From Candidatus Desulfobacillus denitrificans (lineage in GTDB: Bacteria > Pseudomonadota > Gammaproteobacteria > Burkholderiales > Rhodocyclaceae), in the NCBI GenBank assembly GCA_017347485.1, contig AP021857.1, positions 310,001 to 374,000 of the forward strand: DNA of 64,000 nucleotides. The letters run 5' to 3'. The notes under the pieces were generated by a model. The model did no database searches. It worked only from the letters and a program-made list of their open reading frames with translations, and was not told the origin of the DNA. Positions within the stretch are counted from its first letter, which is position 1, and the number at the start of each line of letters is the position of its first letter. Positions 45,144 to 56,003 of this stretch are shown in pieces. A program made the position numbers and the translations under genes.

Positions 45144-45627
45144 ACTGCCGCTCGAGCGGTCGGCGCCCGCCCGCCGCCGGCCGCGCAAGACCTCGCCGGC
45201 ACAGGAATGGCGCGATGCCGCTCATCTGCCTTTCCTCGGCCGGCGCGTGGTCCTGCGCCTGGACGGCGCCCGCGAGCGTGCCGAACTCGCCGACGACACC
45301 CTGTATCTTCCCTTGCCGCCGGAAGCCGGCGAGGGGCAGATTCGCGACCGGGCCGAGGGCTGGCTGCAAGGCGAGGCGCGCCGCCTGCTCGGCGAACGCC
45401 TGGCACGGTGTGCGCAGCGCCTGGACCTGCCGGTGCCGGCCTGGCAATTGGCGTTCGCCGCCGGCACGACGGTCGAGGTGGACGCCGCCGGGCGCTTCCG
45501 CCTGCCCTGGCGGCTGGCGCAGCTGGCGCCGGAGGACATCGACCGGCGGCTGCTGCGCCAGCTCGAACCCTTGCGGCTGCGCGCCGGCGCACGCGACATC
45601 TGGGATGCTGAGACTCTTCCAGCTTGA
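45121..45627 (+). CDS. Inactive-looking paralogue of the YgjP-type metallopeptidase
   Basis: A 168-residue protein. From PFLGRRVVLRLDG to the end it aligns by eye with the C-terminal half of the next gene: DRAEGWLQGEARRLLGERL with the WL/A-R helices, then FRLPWRLAQLAPEDIDRRLLRQLEPL against [26 protein letters not shown]. In the active homologue this stretch carries HExxH; here it reads RQLEP, and the RWGSC motif is also lost (GTTVEVDA). It is therefore a likely pseudo-enzyme from tandem duplication, perhaps regulating its neighbour. Overlaps both plsC and the peptidase gene. Confidence 0.65.
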   Translation: MQSESQLELPLERSAPARRRPRKTSPAQEWRDAAHLPFLGRRVVLRLDGARERAELADDTLYLPLPPEAGEGQIRDRAEGWLQGEARRLLGERLARCAQRLDLPVPAWQLAFAAGTTVEVDAAGRFRLPWRLAQLAPEDIDRRLLRQLEPLRLRAGARDIWDAETLPA

Positions 45628-46357
45628 GCTGCCGCTGTTTCGCCGCGCCGCGCCGCCGGCCGAACAGACCCGCCACATCCAGCTCGGCACGCGCATCGTC
45701 GCCTACCGCCTGATCCGTTCCAGCCGGCGCAGCCTCGGCATGACCATCGACCAGCGCGGCCTGCGCGTCGGCGCCAGTCCGCGCACCTCGCTCGCCGACA
45801 TCGAGCGCTTTCTGCGCCACAACGCGGCCTGGGTGCTGAAAAAACTCGACGAGTGGCATGGCCACGGCCAGCCGCGCCATCTGGCCGTCTGCGACGGCGC
45901 GCTGATTCCGCTGCTGGGCGAAGAGTGCGTGGTGCGCATCGAGCCGGGCGCCAATCGCGTGCGCTGGGCCGGCCAAACCCTGATCCTGCAGGCGCGGCCC
46001 GGTGCCGACCTGCGCCAGCTGGCGCGGCACGCCTTGCGCGGCCGCGCACTCGAGGTGTTCCGCGAACGGGCGATGCACCATGCCGCGCAATTGAACCGCC
46101 CGCTGCCGCGCATCGCGCTGTCCAACGCGCAGACGCGCTGGGGCAGCTGCAGCGAGCAAACCGGCATTCGCCTGTCCTGGCGGCTGATCCACGCGCCGCC
46201 GCGCCTGCTCGATTACGTCGTCGCCCACGAGATGGCGCATCTCGTGGAAATGAACCATTCGCCGCGCTTCTGGAAGGTCGTCGAGCGGCTGTGTCCGGAT
46301 TATCGTGCCGCGCGCGACGAGCTGCGCCGGCTGGCGGCGACCTGCCCGCAGTTATAG
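45605..46357 (+). CDS. YgjP-type M48-like metallopeptidase
   Basis: A 250-residue soluble protein with the family signatures [18 protein letters not shown] and, 17 residues on, the zinc motif [16 protein letters not shown] (HExxH plus a distal His). The N-terminal half has [22 protein letters not shown]. The physiological substrate of YgjP proteins is not known. The ATG at 45605 overlaps the preceding pseudo-paralogue by 23 bp, so the two are made together. gloA follows after 11 bp. Confidence 0.88.
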   Translation: MLRLFQLELPLFRRAAPPAEQTRHIQLGTRIVAYRLIRSSRRSLGMTIDQRGLRVGASPRTSLADIERFLRHNAAWVLKKLDEWHGHGQPRHLAVCDGALIPLLGEECVVRIEPGANRVRWAGQTLILQARPGADLRQLARHALRGRALEVFRERAMHHAAQLNRPLPRIALSNAQTRWGSCSEQTGIRLSWRLIHAPPRLLDYVVAHEMAHLVEMNHSPRFWKVVERLCPDYRAARDELRRLAATCPQL

Positions 46358-46368
46358 AAAGGGAAATC

Positions 46369-46752
46369 ATGCGCATCCTGCACACCATGCTGCGGGTCGG
46401 CGATCTCGATCGCTCGCTCAAGTTCTATACCGAGGTACTGGGCATGCGCCTGCTGCGGCGCGCCGATTACCCGGAAGGCAAGTTCACGCTGGCCTTCGTC
46501 GGCTACCAGGAGGAAAAGGACGGCGCGGTGCTGGAACTGACTTTCAACTGGGGCGTGGACCGGTACGAGCTCGGCACCGGCTACGGCCACATCGCGCTCG
46601 AAGTCGATGATGCCTACGCCGCCTGCGCCGAGATCAAGCGCCGCGGCGGCACGGTGACGCGCGAGGCGGGGCCGATGAAGCACGGCAGCACGGTGATCGC
46701 CTTCGTGCAGGATCCCGACGGCTACAAGGTCGAGCTGATCCAGAAAAGGTGA
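46369..46752 (+). CDS. gloA: Lactoylglutathione lyase (glyoxalase I)
   Basis: Converts the methylglyoxal–glutathione adduct to lactoylglutathione. 127 residues of the nickel-type glyoxalase [24 protein letters not shown] at the N-terminus, [18 protein letters not shown] and [13 protein letters not shown] at the end, with metal ligands His5, Glu in LELTFN, His in GYGHIA and Glu in VELIQ. The start follows AAAGGG. A tRNA on the opposite strand lies 7 bp after the stop. Confidence 0.96.
   Translation: MRILHTMLRVGDLDRSLKFYTEVLGMRLLRRADYPEGKFTLAFVGYQEEKDGAVLELTFNWGVDRYELGTGYGHIALEVDDAYAACAEIKRRGGTVTREAGPMKHGSTVIAFVQDPDGYKVELIQKR
46521..46545 (-). repeat. 25-bp dispersed repeat, doubtful copy j (inside gloA)
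   Basis: GAAAGTCAGTT on the complement with a poor end (GCGCCG). The encoded LELTFNWG is conserved in all glyoxalases, so the match is probably forced by the protein. Confidence 0.2.
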
Positions 46753-46759
46753 AGCGGGT

Positions 46760-46835
<76 letters not shown>

Positions 46836-46881
46836 TCCTCGCGAGGATACGGAAACGGCAGCCGAGGCTGCCGTTTGTCCG

Positions 46882-49086
<2,205 letters not shown>

Positions 49087-49140
49087 GTCGTTCCTCAGTA
49101 TGCGCGGTATGCGGGGAAAACCGGAAATTATATCAAAAAT

Positions 49141-50919
49141 TCAGACCGACGTTGAAGGTTTAACTGCTTGTTTCTGCGCCAGTAATTGCTGGAGCCGGCG
49201 TATCTCTTCCGGCGCCAGGCCGACGCTTTTGTTCTTGGCGTTGAGGGCATCGATTTCGCGGCGGACTTCGGCCTGGCGGAGGCGCTCGACGGTATCGGCG
49301 AAAACCGCCTCGATCGACTCTTCGTCGAATTCCTGGTCGGCGAGTTCCCCGAGAATTTCCGAAATCAGCCCCTCGTGCGGAGAGCCGCGGAAATGCTCCA
49401 GCACCATGCCGAACCCTTCGCCGGCCAGGCCGCCGTCGGCGACGGCGGCGATCAGGGCATCCAGCGCCTCGGTTTCGGCATGCCCGTCGGGGATCAGGTC
49501 GGCCGGCAGGCGCGCCGCCAGGGCGGGCTGCTGCACGACCAGGCGCAGGAGCTTCCGGGCGATGGGTGAAGGCGCGCCACGCGGTGTGCGCGCCGGCGCG
49601 GCCTTGCGCACCACTGCCGGCAATTCGCAGAGCGCCTCGATTTCAGCCTGAGAGAAGCCACTCGCCTGCGCCAGCAGCTTGACGAGTTGCAGGCGCAGCA
49701 GCGGCGCCTGCAGCCTGCCGAGGAGCGGCTTGGCGGCATGCACGAGTTGCGAGCGGCCCTCGGCGGTGGCGAGATCCTTGCCGGACTTCAGTTCCTGCAT
49801 GAGGAAGTCCGTCAGCGGCATGGCCTGTCGCGCCAGCCTGCGGAAGGCCTCCGCGCCATGGGCGCGCACATAGCTGTCCGGATCGTCTTCGGGCGGCAGA
49901 AAGAGGAAGGCGATGGTCTTGTTGTCGGCCGTCTGTTCGAGGCTGGCTTCCAGCGCCCTGGCCGCCGCCTTGCGGCCGGCGTTGTCGCCGTCGAAGCAGA
50001 AGATGACGCGGTCGGCCTGGCGCAGCAGCTTGTGCACATGGATCGGCGTGGTGGCGGTGCCGAGCGTCGCCACGGCGTTGGCGACGCCGTGCTGGGCCAG
50101 CGCCACCACGTCCATGTAGCCCTCGACGACGATGACGACATCCTCGTCGCGGATGGCGGCGCGCGCCTGCAGCAGGCCGTAGAGCTCCCGGCCCTTCTCG
50201 AACAGCGGCGTTTCCGGCGAGTTCAGGTATTTGGGCCCGGGCGCCGCACCGTCGGCGCCCTCCTTCTCCTGGCCGATGACCCGCCCGCCGAAGCCGATGA
50301 CGTTGCCGCGCGCATCGAGGATGGGGAACATGATGCGGTCGCGGAAGCGGTCGTAGCGCTTGCCGGCATCGCCTTCGATGACCAGGCCGCAGTCGACCAG
50401 CGACTTGCCCTGGTAGTCGGGAAAGACGTCAGCCAGGTTCTGCCAGCCGTCCGGCGCGTAGCCGAGGCCGAAACGGGCGGCGACCTCGCCGGTGAGGCCG
50501 CGCCCCTTCAGGTAATCGACCGCCTTCGGGCTGGCCTTGAGCTGCTCCTTGTAGTATTTCGCCGCGCGGGCCATGGTCTCGGTGAGCGGGGCGGCTTCGG
50601 CGGCTTTCTGGCGGCGCTCGTCGGGGCGCTGCTGCGGCACCTGCATCCCGGCCTTGCCGGCAAGGTCTTCGACCGCCTCGACGAAACCGAGGCCGGAATA
50701 TTCCATGACGAAACCGATGGCGCTGCCATGCGCGCCGCAGCCGAAGCAGTGGTAGAACTGCTTGCTCGGGCTGACCGAGAAGGAAGGCGTCTTTTCGCTG
50801 TGAAAAGGGCAGCAGGCGACGTAGTTGGCGCCCGCCTTTTTCAGGGGCAGGTGGCGCTCGATGACGTCGACGATGTCTATCCGCGCGAGGAGTTCCTGGA
50901 TGAAGGATTCTGGGATCAC
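49141..50919 (-). CDS. dnaG: DNA primase
   Basis: Makes RNA primers for replication. 592 residues: an N-terminal CHC2 zinc finger (CCPFHSEKTPSF...YHCFGCGAHG, residues ~36-68), the RNA-polymerase core with VIGFGGRVIG, the TOPRIM domain with VVEGYMDVVALAQHG, and a C-terminal helicase-binding domain. The start at 50919 leaves a normal N-terminus MIPESFIQELLARIDIVDVI. It is followed after 54 bp by rpoD. Confidence 0.97.
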   Translation of the reverse strand: MIPESFIQELLARIDIVDVIERHLPLKKAGANYVACCPFHSEKTPSFSVSPSKQFYHCFGCGAHGSAIGFVMEYSGLGFVEAVEDLAGKAGMQVPQQRPDERRQKAAEAAPLTETMARAAKYYKEQLKASPKAVDYLKGRGLTGEVAARFGLGYAPDGWQNLADVFPDYQGKSLVDCGLVIEGDAGKRYDRFRDRIMFPILDARGNVIGFGGRVIGQEKEGADGAAPGPKYLNSPETPLFEKGRELYGLLQARAAIRDEDVVIVVEGYMDVVALAQHGVANAVATLGTATTPIHVHKLLRQADRVIFCFDGDNAGRKAAARALEASLEQTADNKTIAFLFLPPEDDPDSYVRAHGAEAFRRLARQAMPLTDFLMQELKSGKDLATAEGRSQLVHAAKPLLGRLQAPLLRLQLVKLLAQASGFSQAEIEALCELPAVVRKAAPARTPRGAPSPIARKLLRLVVQQPALAARLPADLIPDGHAETEALDALIAAVADGGLAGEGFGMVLEHFRGSPHEGLISEILGELADQEFDEESIEAVFADTVERLRQAEVRREIDALNAKNKSVGLAPEEIRRLQQLLAQKQAVKPSTSV

Positions 50920-51006
50920 GCTCGATGTCTCGGGAGGCCGCCCAAACGGGCCGCGCTCCCGGCCTTCAACCCATTATAGGAGAGGGCGCCGGTTTTGCCG
51001 GCGGAT

Positions 51007-51453
51007 TTACTGCGACAGCGCAGCCTTGACCAGGCCGGAGACCTGGCCCATGTCGGCGCGGCCGGCCAGCTTCGGCTTGAGCACCGCCATCACCTTGCCC
51101 ATGTCCTGCGGCCCCGCTGCGCCGCTGGCGGCGATGGCCTCGGCCACGGCGGCCCGGACCTCCTCGGGCGAGAGCGCCTGCGGCATGTAGCCGGTGAGGA
51201 TGCCGACCTCGAATTTCTCGGCATCGGCGAGATCCTGCCGGCCGGCCTTCTCGTACTGCGCAATGGAGTCGCGGCGCTGCTTGAGCATCTTGTCGATGAC
51301 GGCCAGCACGGCCGCGTCGTCGAGCTCGATGCGCTCGTCCACCTCGCGCTGCTTGATGGCGGCCAGCAGCAGGCGGATGGCGCCCAGGCGCGCGGTTTCG
51401 CGAGCCTTCATGGCCGTTTTCATGTCCTCGTTGATGCGGGCTTTGAGACTCAT
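51007..51453 (-). CDS. yqeY: GatB/YqeY-domain protein
   Basis: A 148-residue helical protein of the YqeY family, related to the tail domain of the amidotransferase subunit GatB. Typical blocks: RINEDMKTAMKARETARLGAIRLLLAAIKQREVDER, and EAIAASGAAGPQDMGKVMAVLKPKLAGRAD, here given only as landmarks around residues 5-40 and 108-137. It may help tRNA-linked quality control. The ATG at 51453 was chosen as the homologue-like MSLKARINED. Lies between rpsU and dnaG. Confidence 0.92.
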   Translation of the reverse strand: MSLKARINEDMKTAMKARETARLGAIRLLLAAIKQREVDERIELDDAAVLAVIDKMLKQRRDSIAQYEKAGRQDLADAEKFEVGILTGYMPQALSPEEVRAAVAEAIAASGAAGPQDMGKVMAVLKPKLAGRADMGQVSGLVKAALSQ

Positions 51454-51566
51454 GGCATTCTCCGGCGGCAAAAGCAAAGCCACGAATGACGCGGACAGGC
51501 ACGGAAACCCGTGTGCATCCGTATCATCCGTGGCTGCTGGGAGCGGGCAGTCCGGACGGACTGCGC

Positions 51567-51779
51567 TCAGTACATCTTCGGCGGCAGGGTCTGGCTGCGG
51601 ATGCGCTTGTGATGGCGCTTCACCGCAGCGGAGAGCTTGCGCTTGCGCTCGGCGGTGGGTTTCTCGTAGAACTCGCGCGAACGCAGCTCGGTCAGAAGAC
51701 CGGTTTTCTCGATGGCGCGCTTGAAGCGGCGGATGGCCACTTCGAACGGCTCGTTTTCCTTGACGCGGATGCCAGGCAT
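51567..51779 (-). CDS. rpsU: 30S ribosomal protein S21
   Basis: A 70-residue small-subunit protein that helps initiation. The sequence [20 protein letters not shown], then [12 protein letters not shown], is S21 throughout; the C-terminus is basic ([10 protein letters not shown]). The ATG at 51779 is the standard start. It heads the macromolecular-synthesis operon and is divergent from tsaD, 82 bp away. Confidence 0.97.
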   Translation of the reverse strand: MPGIRVKENEPFEVAIRRFKRAIEKTGLLTELRSREFYEKPTAERKRKLSAAVKRHHKRIRSQTLPPKMY

Positions 51780-51861
51780 GCGGATCGACCCTGCTAACTG
51801 GGAAAGCCGCGCATTATAGCCGCATTTCCGGGAAAGTCCAACAGCCCGTAGAATGGCCGCC

Positions 51862-52872
51862 ATGCTTGTCCTCGGCATCGAATCCTCCTGCGACGAAACC
51901 GGCCTGGCCCTCTACGACAGCGGACGCGGCCTGCTGGCGCATGCCGTCCATTCGCAGATCGACCTGCACGAGGCCTACGGCGGCGTCGTGCCCGAACTGG
52001 CCTCGCGCGACCATGTCCGCCGCATCGTGCCGCTGCTGCGCAAGGTGCTGGCCGAGGCCGGCGCCGGCCTGGCGGACATCGATGCCATCGCCTACACCGC
52101 CGGCCCCGGCCTGGCCGGGGCCCTGCTGGTGGGCGCCGGCTTCGCCGAGGCGCTGGCCTGCGCCCTGAAGGTGCCGGTCGTGCCGGTGCACCACCTCGAA
52201 GGCCACCTGCTCTCGCCCCTGCTGTCGGCCGACCCGCCGTGCTTTCCCTTCGTCGCCCTGCTGGTGTCGGGCGGCCATACCCAGCTGATGCGGGTGTCCG
52301 GCGTCGGGCAATACGCGCTGCTGGGCGAAACGCTGGACGATGCGGCCGGCGAAGCCTTCGACAAGACCGCCAAGCTGCTCGGGCTGGGTTATCCCGGCGG
52401 GCCGCAGCTGGCGCGCCTGGCCGAGCGGGGGCAGGCGGGGCGCTTTTCCCTGCCGCGCCCGATGCTGCACAGCGGCGACCTGAGCTTCAGCTTTTCGGGC
52501 CTGAAGACGGCGGTGCTGACCCTGGTTCGCAACCGCGAGCCGGGCGATTCGGACAAGGCGGACCTCTGCGCCGAGTTTCAGGCGGCGATCGTCGAGGTGC
52601 TGGCGGCGAAGGCCCTCGCCGCCCTGAAGGCGAGCGGCCTGAAACAACTGGTGGTGGCCGGCGGCGTCGGCGCCAACCGCGCGTTGCGCGCTGCCCTCGA
52701 CGCCGGCGCGCAGGCGGCGGGCGCGCGGGTGTTCTATCCGGAGATGGAACTGTGCACCGACAACGGCGCGATGATCGCCTTCGCCGGGGCGCAGCGACTG
52801 ACTTTGGGGCTGACTGCAAAAGCGGCCGGCGGCTTCGGCATCAGGCCGCGCTGGAACCTGCAGGAAACCTGA
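51862..52872 (+). CDS. tsaD: tRNA N6-adenosine threonylcarbamoyltransferase
   Basis: Transfers threonylcarbamoyl to A37 of ANN-decoding tRNAs with TsaB and TsaE. About 336 residues of the ASKHA fold: [11 protein letters not shown] at residues 4-14, the metal-binding [19 protein letters not shown] and [13 protein letters not shown]. The ATG at 51862 gives the family-standard start; one at 51853 adds three residues. A repeat copy (52782-52806) encodes part of the C-terminal [11 protein letters not shown]. plsY is convergent. Confidence 0.96.
   Translation: MLVLGIESSCDETGLALYDSGRGLLAHAVHSQIDLHEAYGGVVPELASRDHVRRIVPLLRKVLAEAGAGLADIDAIAYTAGPGLAGALLVGAGFAEALACALKVPVVPVHHLEGHLLSPLLSADPPCFPFVALLVSGGHTQLMRVSGVGQYALLGETLDDAAGEAFDKTAKLLGLGYPGGPQLARLAERGQAGRFSLPRPMLHSGDLSFSFSGLKTAVLTLVRNREPGDSDKADLCAEFQAAIVEVLAAKALAALKASGLKQLVVAGGVGANRALRAALDAGAQAAGARVFYPEMELCTDNGAMIAFAGAQRLTLGLTAKAAGGFGIRPRWNLQET
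52782..52806 (-). repeat. 25-bp dispersed repeat, copy k (antisense in tsaD)
   Basis: On the complement it begins CAAAGTCAGTC and ends CCGGCG, with one change in each end and constant length. It shares the GCTG centre with copy b. Antisense to tsaD. Confidence 0.65.
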
Positions 52873-52879
52873 GCCTTGT

Positions 52880-53491
52880 TCACTCCCCGGCCCGGGCGGG
52901 GCTTTTCTTCTCGCCGATTTTCGGCTCGCTGCCGGCGCGGATGCGCTGCAGGTTCCCGCTGTGCCGCCAGAACAGCAGCAGGGCGATGCAGAACACCGCG
53001 GTGAGCATGTCCCCCGAATCGAGCAGCGCCATGGCGACGAGCGGCGCGGCGATGGCCGCCGCGATGGCGCCGAGCGAGGAATAGCGGAAGAACCAGACCA
53101 CGCCGATCCAGACGGCGAGGACGGCGAGGCCCAGCCACAGGCTGAAGCCGAACAGCACGCCGGCGGCGGTGGCCACGCCCTTGCCGCCCTTGAAGTTGAG
53201 GAAGACGGGATGCAGGTGGCCGAAGAAGGCGGCGAAGCCGGCGATGGCGACCTCCTGCGGCTGCCCGCCGAACTGCTGCACGAGGAACACCGCCAGCCAG
53301 CCCTTGGCCGCATCGCCGAGCAGGGTGAGCAGGGCGGCCAGCCTGTTGCCGCTGCGCAGCACGTTGGTGGCGCCGGGGTTGCCCGAGCCGTAGCTGCGCG
53401 GATCGGCCAGGCCGAACAGCTTGCTGGTGACGACCGCGAAGGGGACCGAACCGATCAGGTAGGCGAGGATGGCGAAACCGAGCGCAGTCAT
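52880..53491 (-). CDS. plsY: Glycerol-3-phosphate acyltransferase PlsY
   Basis: Acylates glycerol-3-phosphate from acyl phosphate in the inner membrane, the first step of phospholipid synthesis. 203 residues with about five membrane segments. The three catalytic loops are visible: GSGNPGATNVLR, FGHLHPVFLNFKGGKGVAT, and a less clear third loop near the C-terminus. The C-terminal ~25 residues are polar and variable. It is divergent from folB, with a short intergenic region. Confidence 0.95.
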   Translation of the reverse strand: MTALGFAILAYLIGSVPFAVVTSKLFGLADPRSYGSGNPGATNVLRSGNRLAALLTLLGDAAKGWLAVFLVQQFGGQPQEVAIAGFAAFFGHLHPVFLNFKGGKGVATAAGVLFGFSLWLGLAVLAVWIGVVWFFRYSSLGAIAAAIAAPLVAMALLDSGDMLTAVFCIALLLFWRHSGNLQRIRAGSEPKIGEKKSPARAGE

Positions 53492-53535
53492 GGCAGATCA
53501 CTTAGAATTTGCCGCATTCTAATCGAGAATTCCTC

Positions 53536-53889
53536 ATGGATCGCATCTTCATCGACGAGCTGCGCGTCGAAGCCTGGGTCGGCATCTACGCGCGCGAGCG
53601 GGCGGCGCGCCAGACCATCGAGATCAGCCTGGAGTTCGGCGTGCCCGACGCCGCCGCCCAGCACGACGACATCGCCGACACCATCGACTACGCCGAGGTG
53701 ATCGCGCGCATCCGCCGGGAGCTCGGCGAGCGCCACTTCAACCTGCTCGAGGCGCTGGGCGAGTATGTCGTGGCGCTGCTGACGGAGGACTTCGGCGCGC
53801 CCTGGGTGAAGATCGCCATCGCCAAGACCGGCGTGGCGCGCGGCGTGAAGCGGGTCGGCGTGGCGATCGAGCGGGGCCGGCGCGGTTAG
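53536..53889 (+). CDS. folB: Dihydroneopterin aldolase
   Basis: Splits dihydroneopterin in folate synthesis. 117 residues with the family pattern: IFIDELRVEAWVGIYARER at the N-terminus, DTIDYAEV centrally, LLEALGEYV and a VKIAIAKTGVARG segment with the catalytic lysine. The ATG at 53536 is the homologue-like start. Its end overlaps the convergent ybaK gene by 4 bp. Confidence 0.94.
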   Translation: MDRIFIDELRVEAWVGIYARERAARQTIEISLEFGVPDAAAQHDDIADTIDYAEVIARIRRELGERHFNLLEALGEYVVALLTEDFGAPWVKIAIAKTGVARGVKRVGVAIERGRRG

Positions 53890-54377
53890 TCGGCGAGCGC
53901 GCACTCGACCTGCTGCGGTGCCAGCACGCGCACGAGCTCGTGCGGCGACACGCCGACGAGGAAGCCGCGGCGGCCGCCGTTGATGTAGATCAGCGGCAGG
54001 TCGAGGATGCTCTTCTCGATGTACACCGGCAGCTTCTTTTTCGTGCCGAAGGGCGAGGTGCCGCCGACCAGGTAGCCGGTGTGGCGCTGGGCCGCCTCGG
54101 GCTTGCACGGCGAGACGCCCTTGGCGCCGATCTGCCGCGCCAGGTTCTTGGTCGACACCTTGCGGTCGCCGTGCATCAGCACGACCAGCGGCTTGCCGGC
54201 CTCGTCCTCCATCACCAGCGTCTTCACCACGGCATGCTCGTCCACGTTCAGTTCGCGCGCCGAGACGCGCGTGCCGCCGTGCTCCTCGTATTCATAGAGG
54301 TGGCTGGAGTGGGCGACGCGATGCTGGCGCAGGAAGGCGGTCGCGGGCGTCTCCGGGGCATGGACATTGCGTTTCAT
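53886..54377 (-). CDS. ybaK: Cys-tRNA(Pro) deacylase YbaK
   Basis: Hydrolyses cysteine mis-attached to tRNA(Pro). 163 residues. The conserved VVKTLVMEDE strand carries the key lysine; VGGTSPFGTKKKLPVYIEKS and INGGRRGFLVG are family landmarks. No fused domain is present. It has its own start in a 241-bp intergenic region that also holds a hairpin. Confidence 0.92.
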   Translation of the reverse strand: MKRNVHAPETPATAFLRQHRVAHSSHLYEYEEHGGTRVSARELNVDEHAVVKTLVMEDEAGKPLVVLMHGDRKVSTKNLARQIGAKGVSPCKPEAAQRHTGYLVGGTSPFGTKKKLPVYIEKSILDLPLIYINGGRRGFLVGVSPHELVRVLAPQQVECALAD

Positions 54378-54618
54378 ATCAGCATTTTACAAAATCGGCC
54401 TTGAACTTCGGCGAGGCGGCGGCTATAAACAAATCGGTTCCCATCACATGGAGAACGGACCGGAAGAAGCAGGAAGGCATTGTTTCACCGGAGTACCTTG
54501 ACGGGATCGTGCATCCCGAGGTTGCGCCTCATCGAAGGCGCCGCGCCGAATCCGGCGCACGAGAGCCCCGCGATTGCGGGGCTTCTCATTGGTGCGCCGC
54601 GATTGCGGAGCCAGAAAT
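54378..54618. other. Intergenic region with a GC hairpin between ybaK and xerD
   Basis: 241 bp with no credible gene. An AT-richer stretch near 54380-54440 may carry the ybaK promoter. At 54561-54588 GAGAGCCCCGC and GCGGGGCTTCTC form a strong stem with loop GATT but no T-run; it could end xerD transcription or stabilise its 3' end. A short plus-strand frame here is not supported by composition. Confidence 0.5.
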
Positions 54619-55533
54619 CTACCCGCGGGGATGGTGCTGCGCGTGCAGCTGCTTCAGGCGCTCGCGGGCGACGTGGGTATACACCTGCGTCGTCGAGATG
54701 TCGGCATGGCCGAGCAGCAGCTGCACCACGCGCAGGTCGGCGCCGTGGTTGATCAGGTGCGTGGCGAAGGCGTGGCGCAGCGTGTGCGGCGAGATGCGCG
54801 ACGCATCGATGCCGGCGCGGGCGGCGTGGCGCTTGACCAGCGTCCAGAACATCTGGCGCGTCAGCCCGGCGGCGCGGCGCGTCACGAACACCGCGTCGCA
54901 GGCCCGCCCGGCGAGCAGTGTCGGCCGCGCTTCATTCAGATAGCGCTCGAGCCATTCCTGCGCCACCTGGCCGAGCGGCACCAGGCGCTCCTTCGATCCC
55001 TTGCCGAAGACGCGCACCACGCCTTCGTTGAGACCGACCTCGAAGCGCTTCAGCGCGACCAGCTCGGAGACGCGCAGGCCGGTGGCGTAGAGCACTTCCA
55101 GCATGGCGCGGTCGCGCAGGCCGAGCGGGGTCTCCACGTCCGGCGCGGCGAGCAGGGCCTCGACCTGCGCTTCCGACAGGGTTTTCGGAAAGCGCTCGGG
55201 GCGCGGCGGCGGCGCGATGTTCAGTGTCGGGTCGGCGCCGATCTCGCCAGTCGCCAGCAGATGCCGGTAGAAGCGCCGCAGCGAGGCGATCAGCCTGCGC
55301 TGGCTGGCGGACTTGGCGCGGCGGCTGAAGTCGCGCAGGTAGTCGTGCAGGTCGACCGGGGCGACGCGCTCGAGCGTCTTGTCGCGCCGGCCGAGCCAGG
55401 CGGCGAACTGCGCCAGGTCGGCGCGATAGCCGGCGAGCGTGTTCTTCGACAGGCCGGCCTCCAGCCAGAGCGTGTCGCAGAAGGCATCGAGGCGCGCCGG
55501 GTCCGCCGTGCCGGCGGGACTGACTTTTTTCAA
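54619..55533 (-). CDS. xerD: Tyrosine recombinase XerD
   Basis: Resolves chromosome dimers at dif with XerC. 304 residues: a SAM-like N-terminal DNA-binding domain (LSKNTLAGYRADLAQFAAWL) and the catalytic domain with Arg in ATGLRVSEL, His-x-x-Arg in HTLRHAFATHL, His in LGHADISTTQ and the nucleophile Tyr in VYTHV. The likely start is TTG at 55533, overlapping the ogt stop; its first codons (KKVSPAGTA) are repeat copy l. XerC versus XerD was decided on overall style, so the subtype is less sure than the family. Confidence 0.88.
   Translation of the reverse strand: MKKVSPAGTADPARLDAFCDTLWLEAGLSKNTLAGYRADLAQFAAWLGRRDKTLERVAPVDLHDYLRDFSRRAKSASQRRLIASLRRFYRHLLATGEIGADPTLNIAPPPRPERFPKTLSEAQVEALLAAPDVETPLGLRDRAMLEVLYATGLRVSELVALKRFEVGLNEGVVRVFGKGSKERLVPLGQVAQEWLERYLNEARPTLLAGRACDAVFVTRRAAGLTRQMFWTLVKRHAARAGIDASRISPHTLRHAFATHLINHGADLRVVQLLLGHADISTTQVYTHVARERLKQLHAQHHPRG
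55504..55528 (-). repeat. 25-bp dispersed repeat, copy l (start of xerD)
   Basis: Full consensus ends on the complement (AAAAGTCAGTC and ACGGCG). It directly follows the ogt stop and encodes the N-terminal residues of xerD. Confidence 0.85.
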
Positions 55534-56003
55534 AGCGCCTTCTCGTGCGTGAGCAGCCAGCGCTTGGTGTCGATCAGATAGCCGCCGGTCGCGCTGTCGA
55601 AGCCGCCGAGGCCGCCGTTGGCCGCCACCACGCGGTGGCAGGGCACCACCACGGGATAGGGATTGCGGCCGCAGGCCTGGCCGACGGCGCGCGGCGCGCT
55701 CTTCAGGCGCCGGGCGATCTCGCCGTAGGTCAGCGTTTTTCCCTGCGGGATGGCGGCGATGGCGCGCCAGACGCGGCGCTGGAAGTCCGTGCCGGCGGGC
55801 GCCAGCGGCAGGTCGAAGCCGGCCCGCGGGTCGGCTAGATAGGCGGCGAGTTGCGCGCAGGCCCGTTGCGCCAGGGCGCTCTTCGGCCCGACCGCCCGGC
55901 TGCCGGGGGGCAGGAAGGAGATCTCGGCGATGGCATCGCCTTCGCAGCGCACGCCGAGCGCGCCGAAGGGCGTTTTCAGGACGGCGTCGAATTCAGCGCT
56001 CAT
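55530..56003 (-). CDS. ogt: Methylated-DNA--protein-cysteine methyltransferase
   Basis: Repairs O6-methylguanine by self-alkylation. About 157 residues with the acceptor cysteine in VVPCHRVV and the preceding GTDFQRRVW and GRNPYPV blocks. A short Ogt-type form without the Ada regulatory domain. The ATG at 56003 is preceded by GGAAGAAACG. It overlaps the DUF1850 gene by 11 bp and the xerD start by 4 bp, so the three are one transcript. Confidence 0.94.
   Translation of the reverse strand: MSAEFDAVLKTPFGALGVRCEGDAIAEISFLPPGSRAVGPKSALAQRACAQLAAYLADPRAGFDLPLAPAGTDFQRRVWRAIAAIPQGKTLTYGEIARRLKSAPRAVGQACGRNPYPVVVPCHRVVAANGGLGGFDSATGGYLIDTKRWLLTHEKAL

Noticed and set aside
46521..46545. Fourteenth possible copy of the 25-bp repeat in gloA
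   Set aside because: The end of the element is poor and the encoded LELTFNWG is universally conserved in glyoxalase I, so the DNA match is likely forced by the protein; listed only at low confidence.
54480..54752. A 90-codon plus-strand frame in the ybaK–xerD gap
   Set aside because: It runs into the antisense of xerD, lacks a ribosome site and contains the hairpin; composition does not support a gene.
55770..55810. A sequence in ogt resembling the repeat (GGAAGTCCGTGCC)
   Set aside because: It lacks the AAGTCAGT core, and the encoded GTDFQRRVW is conserved in the whole Ogt family.
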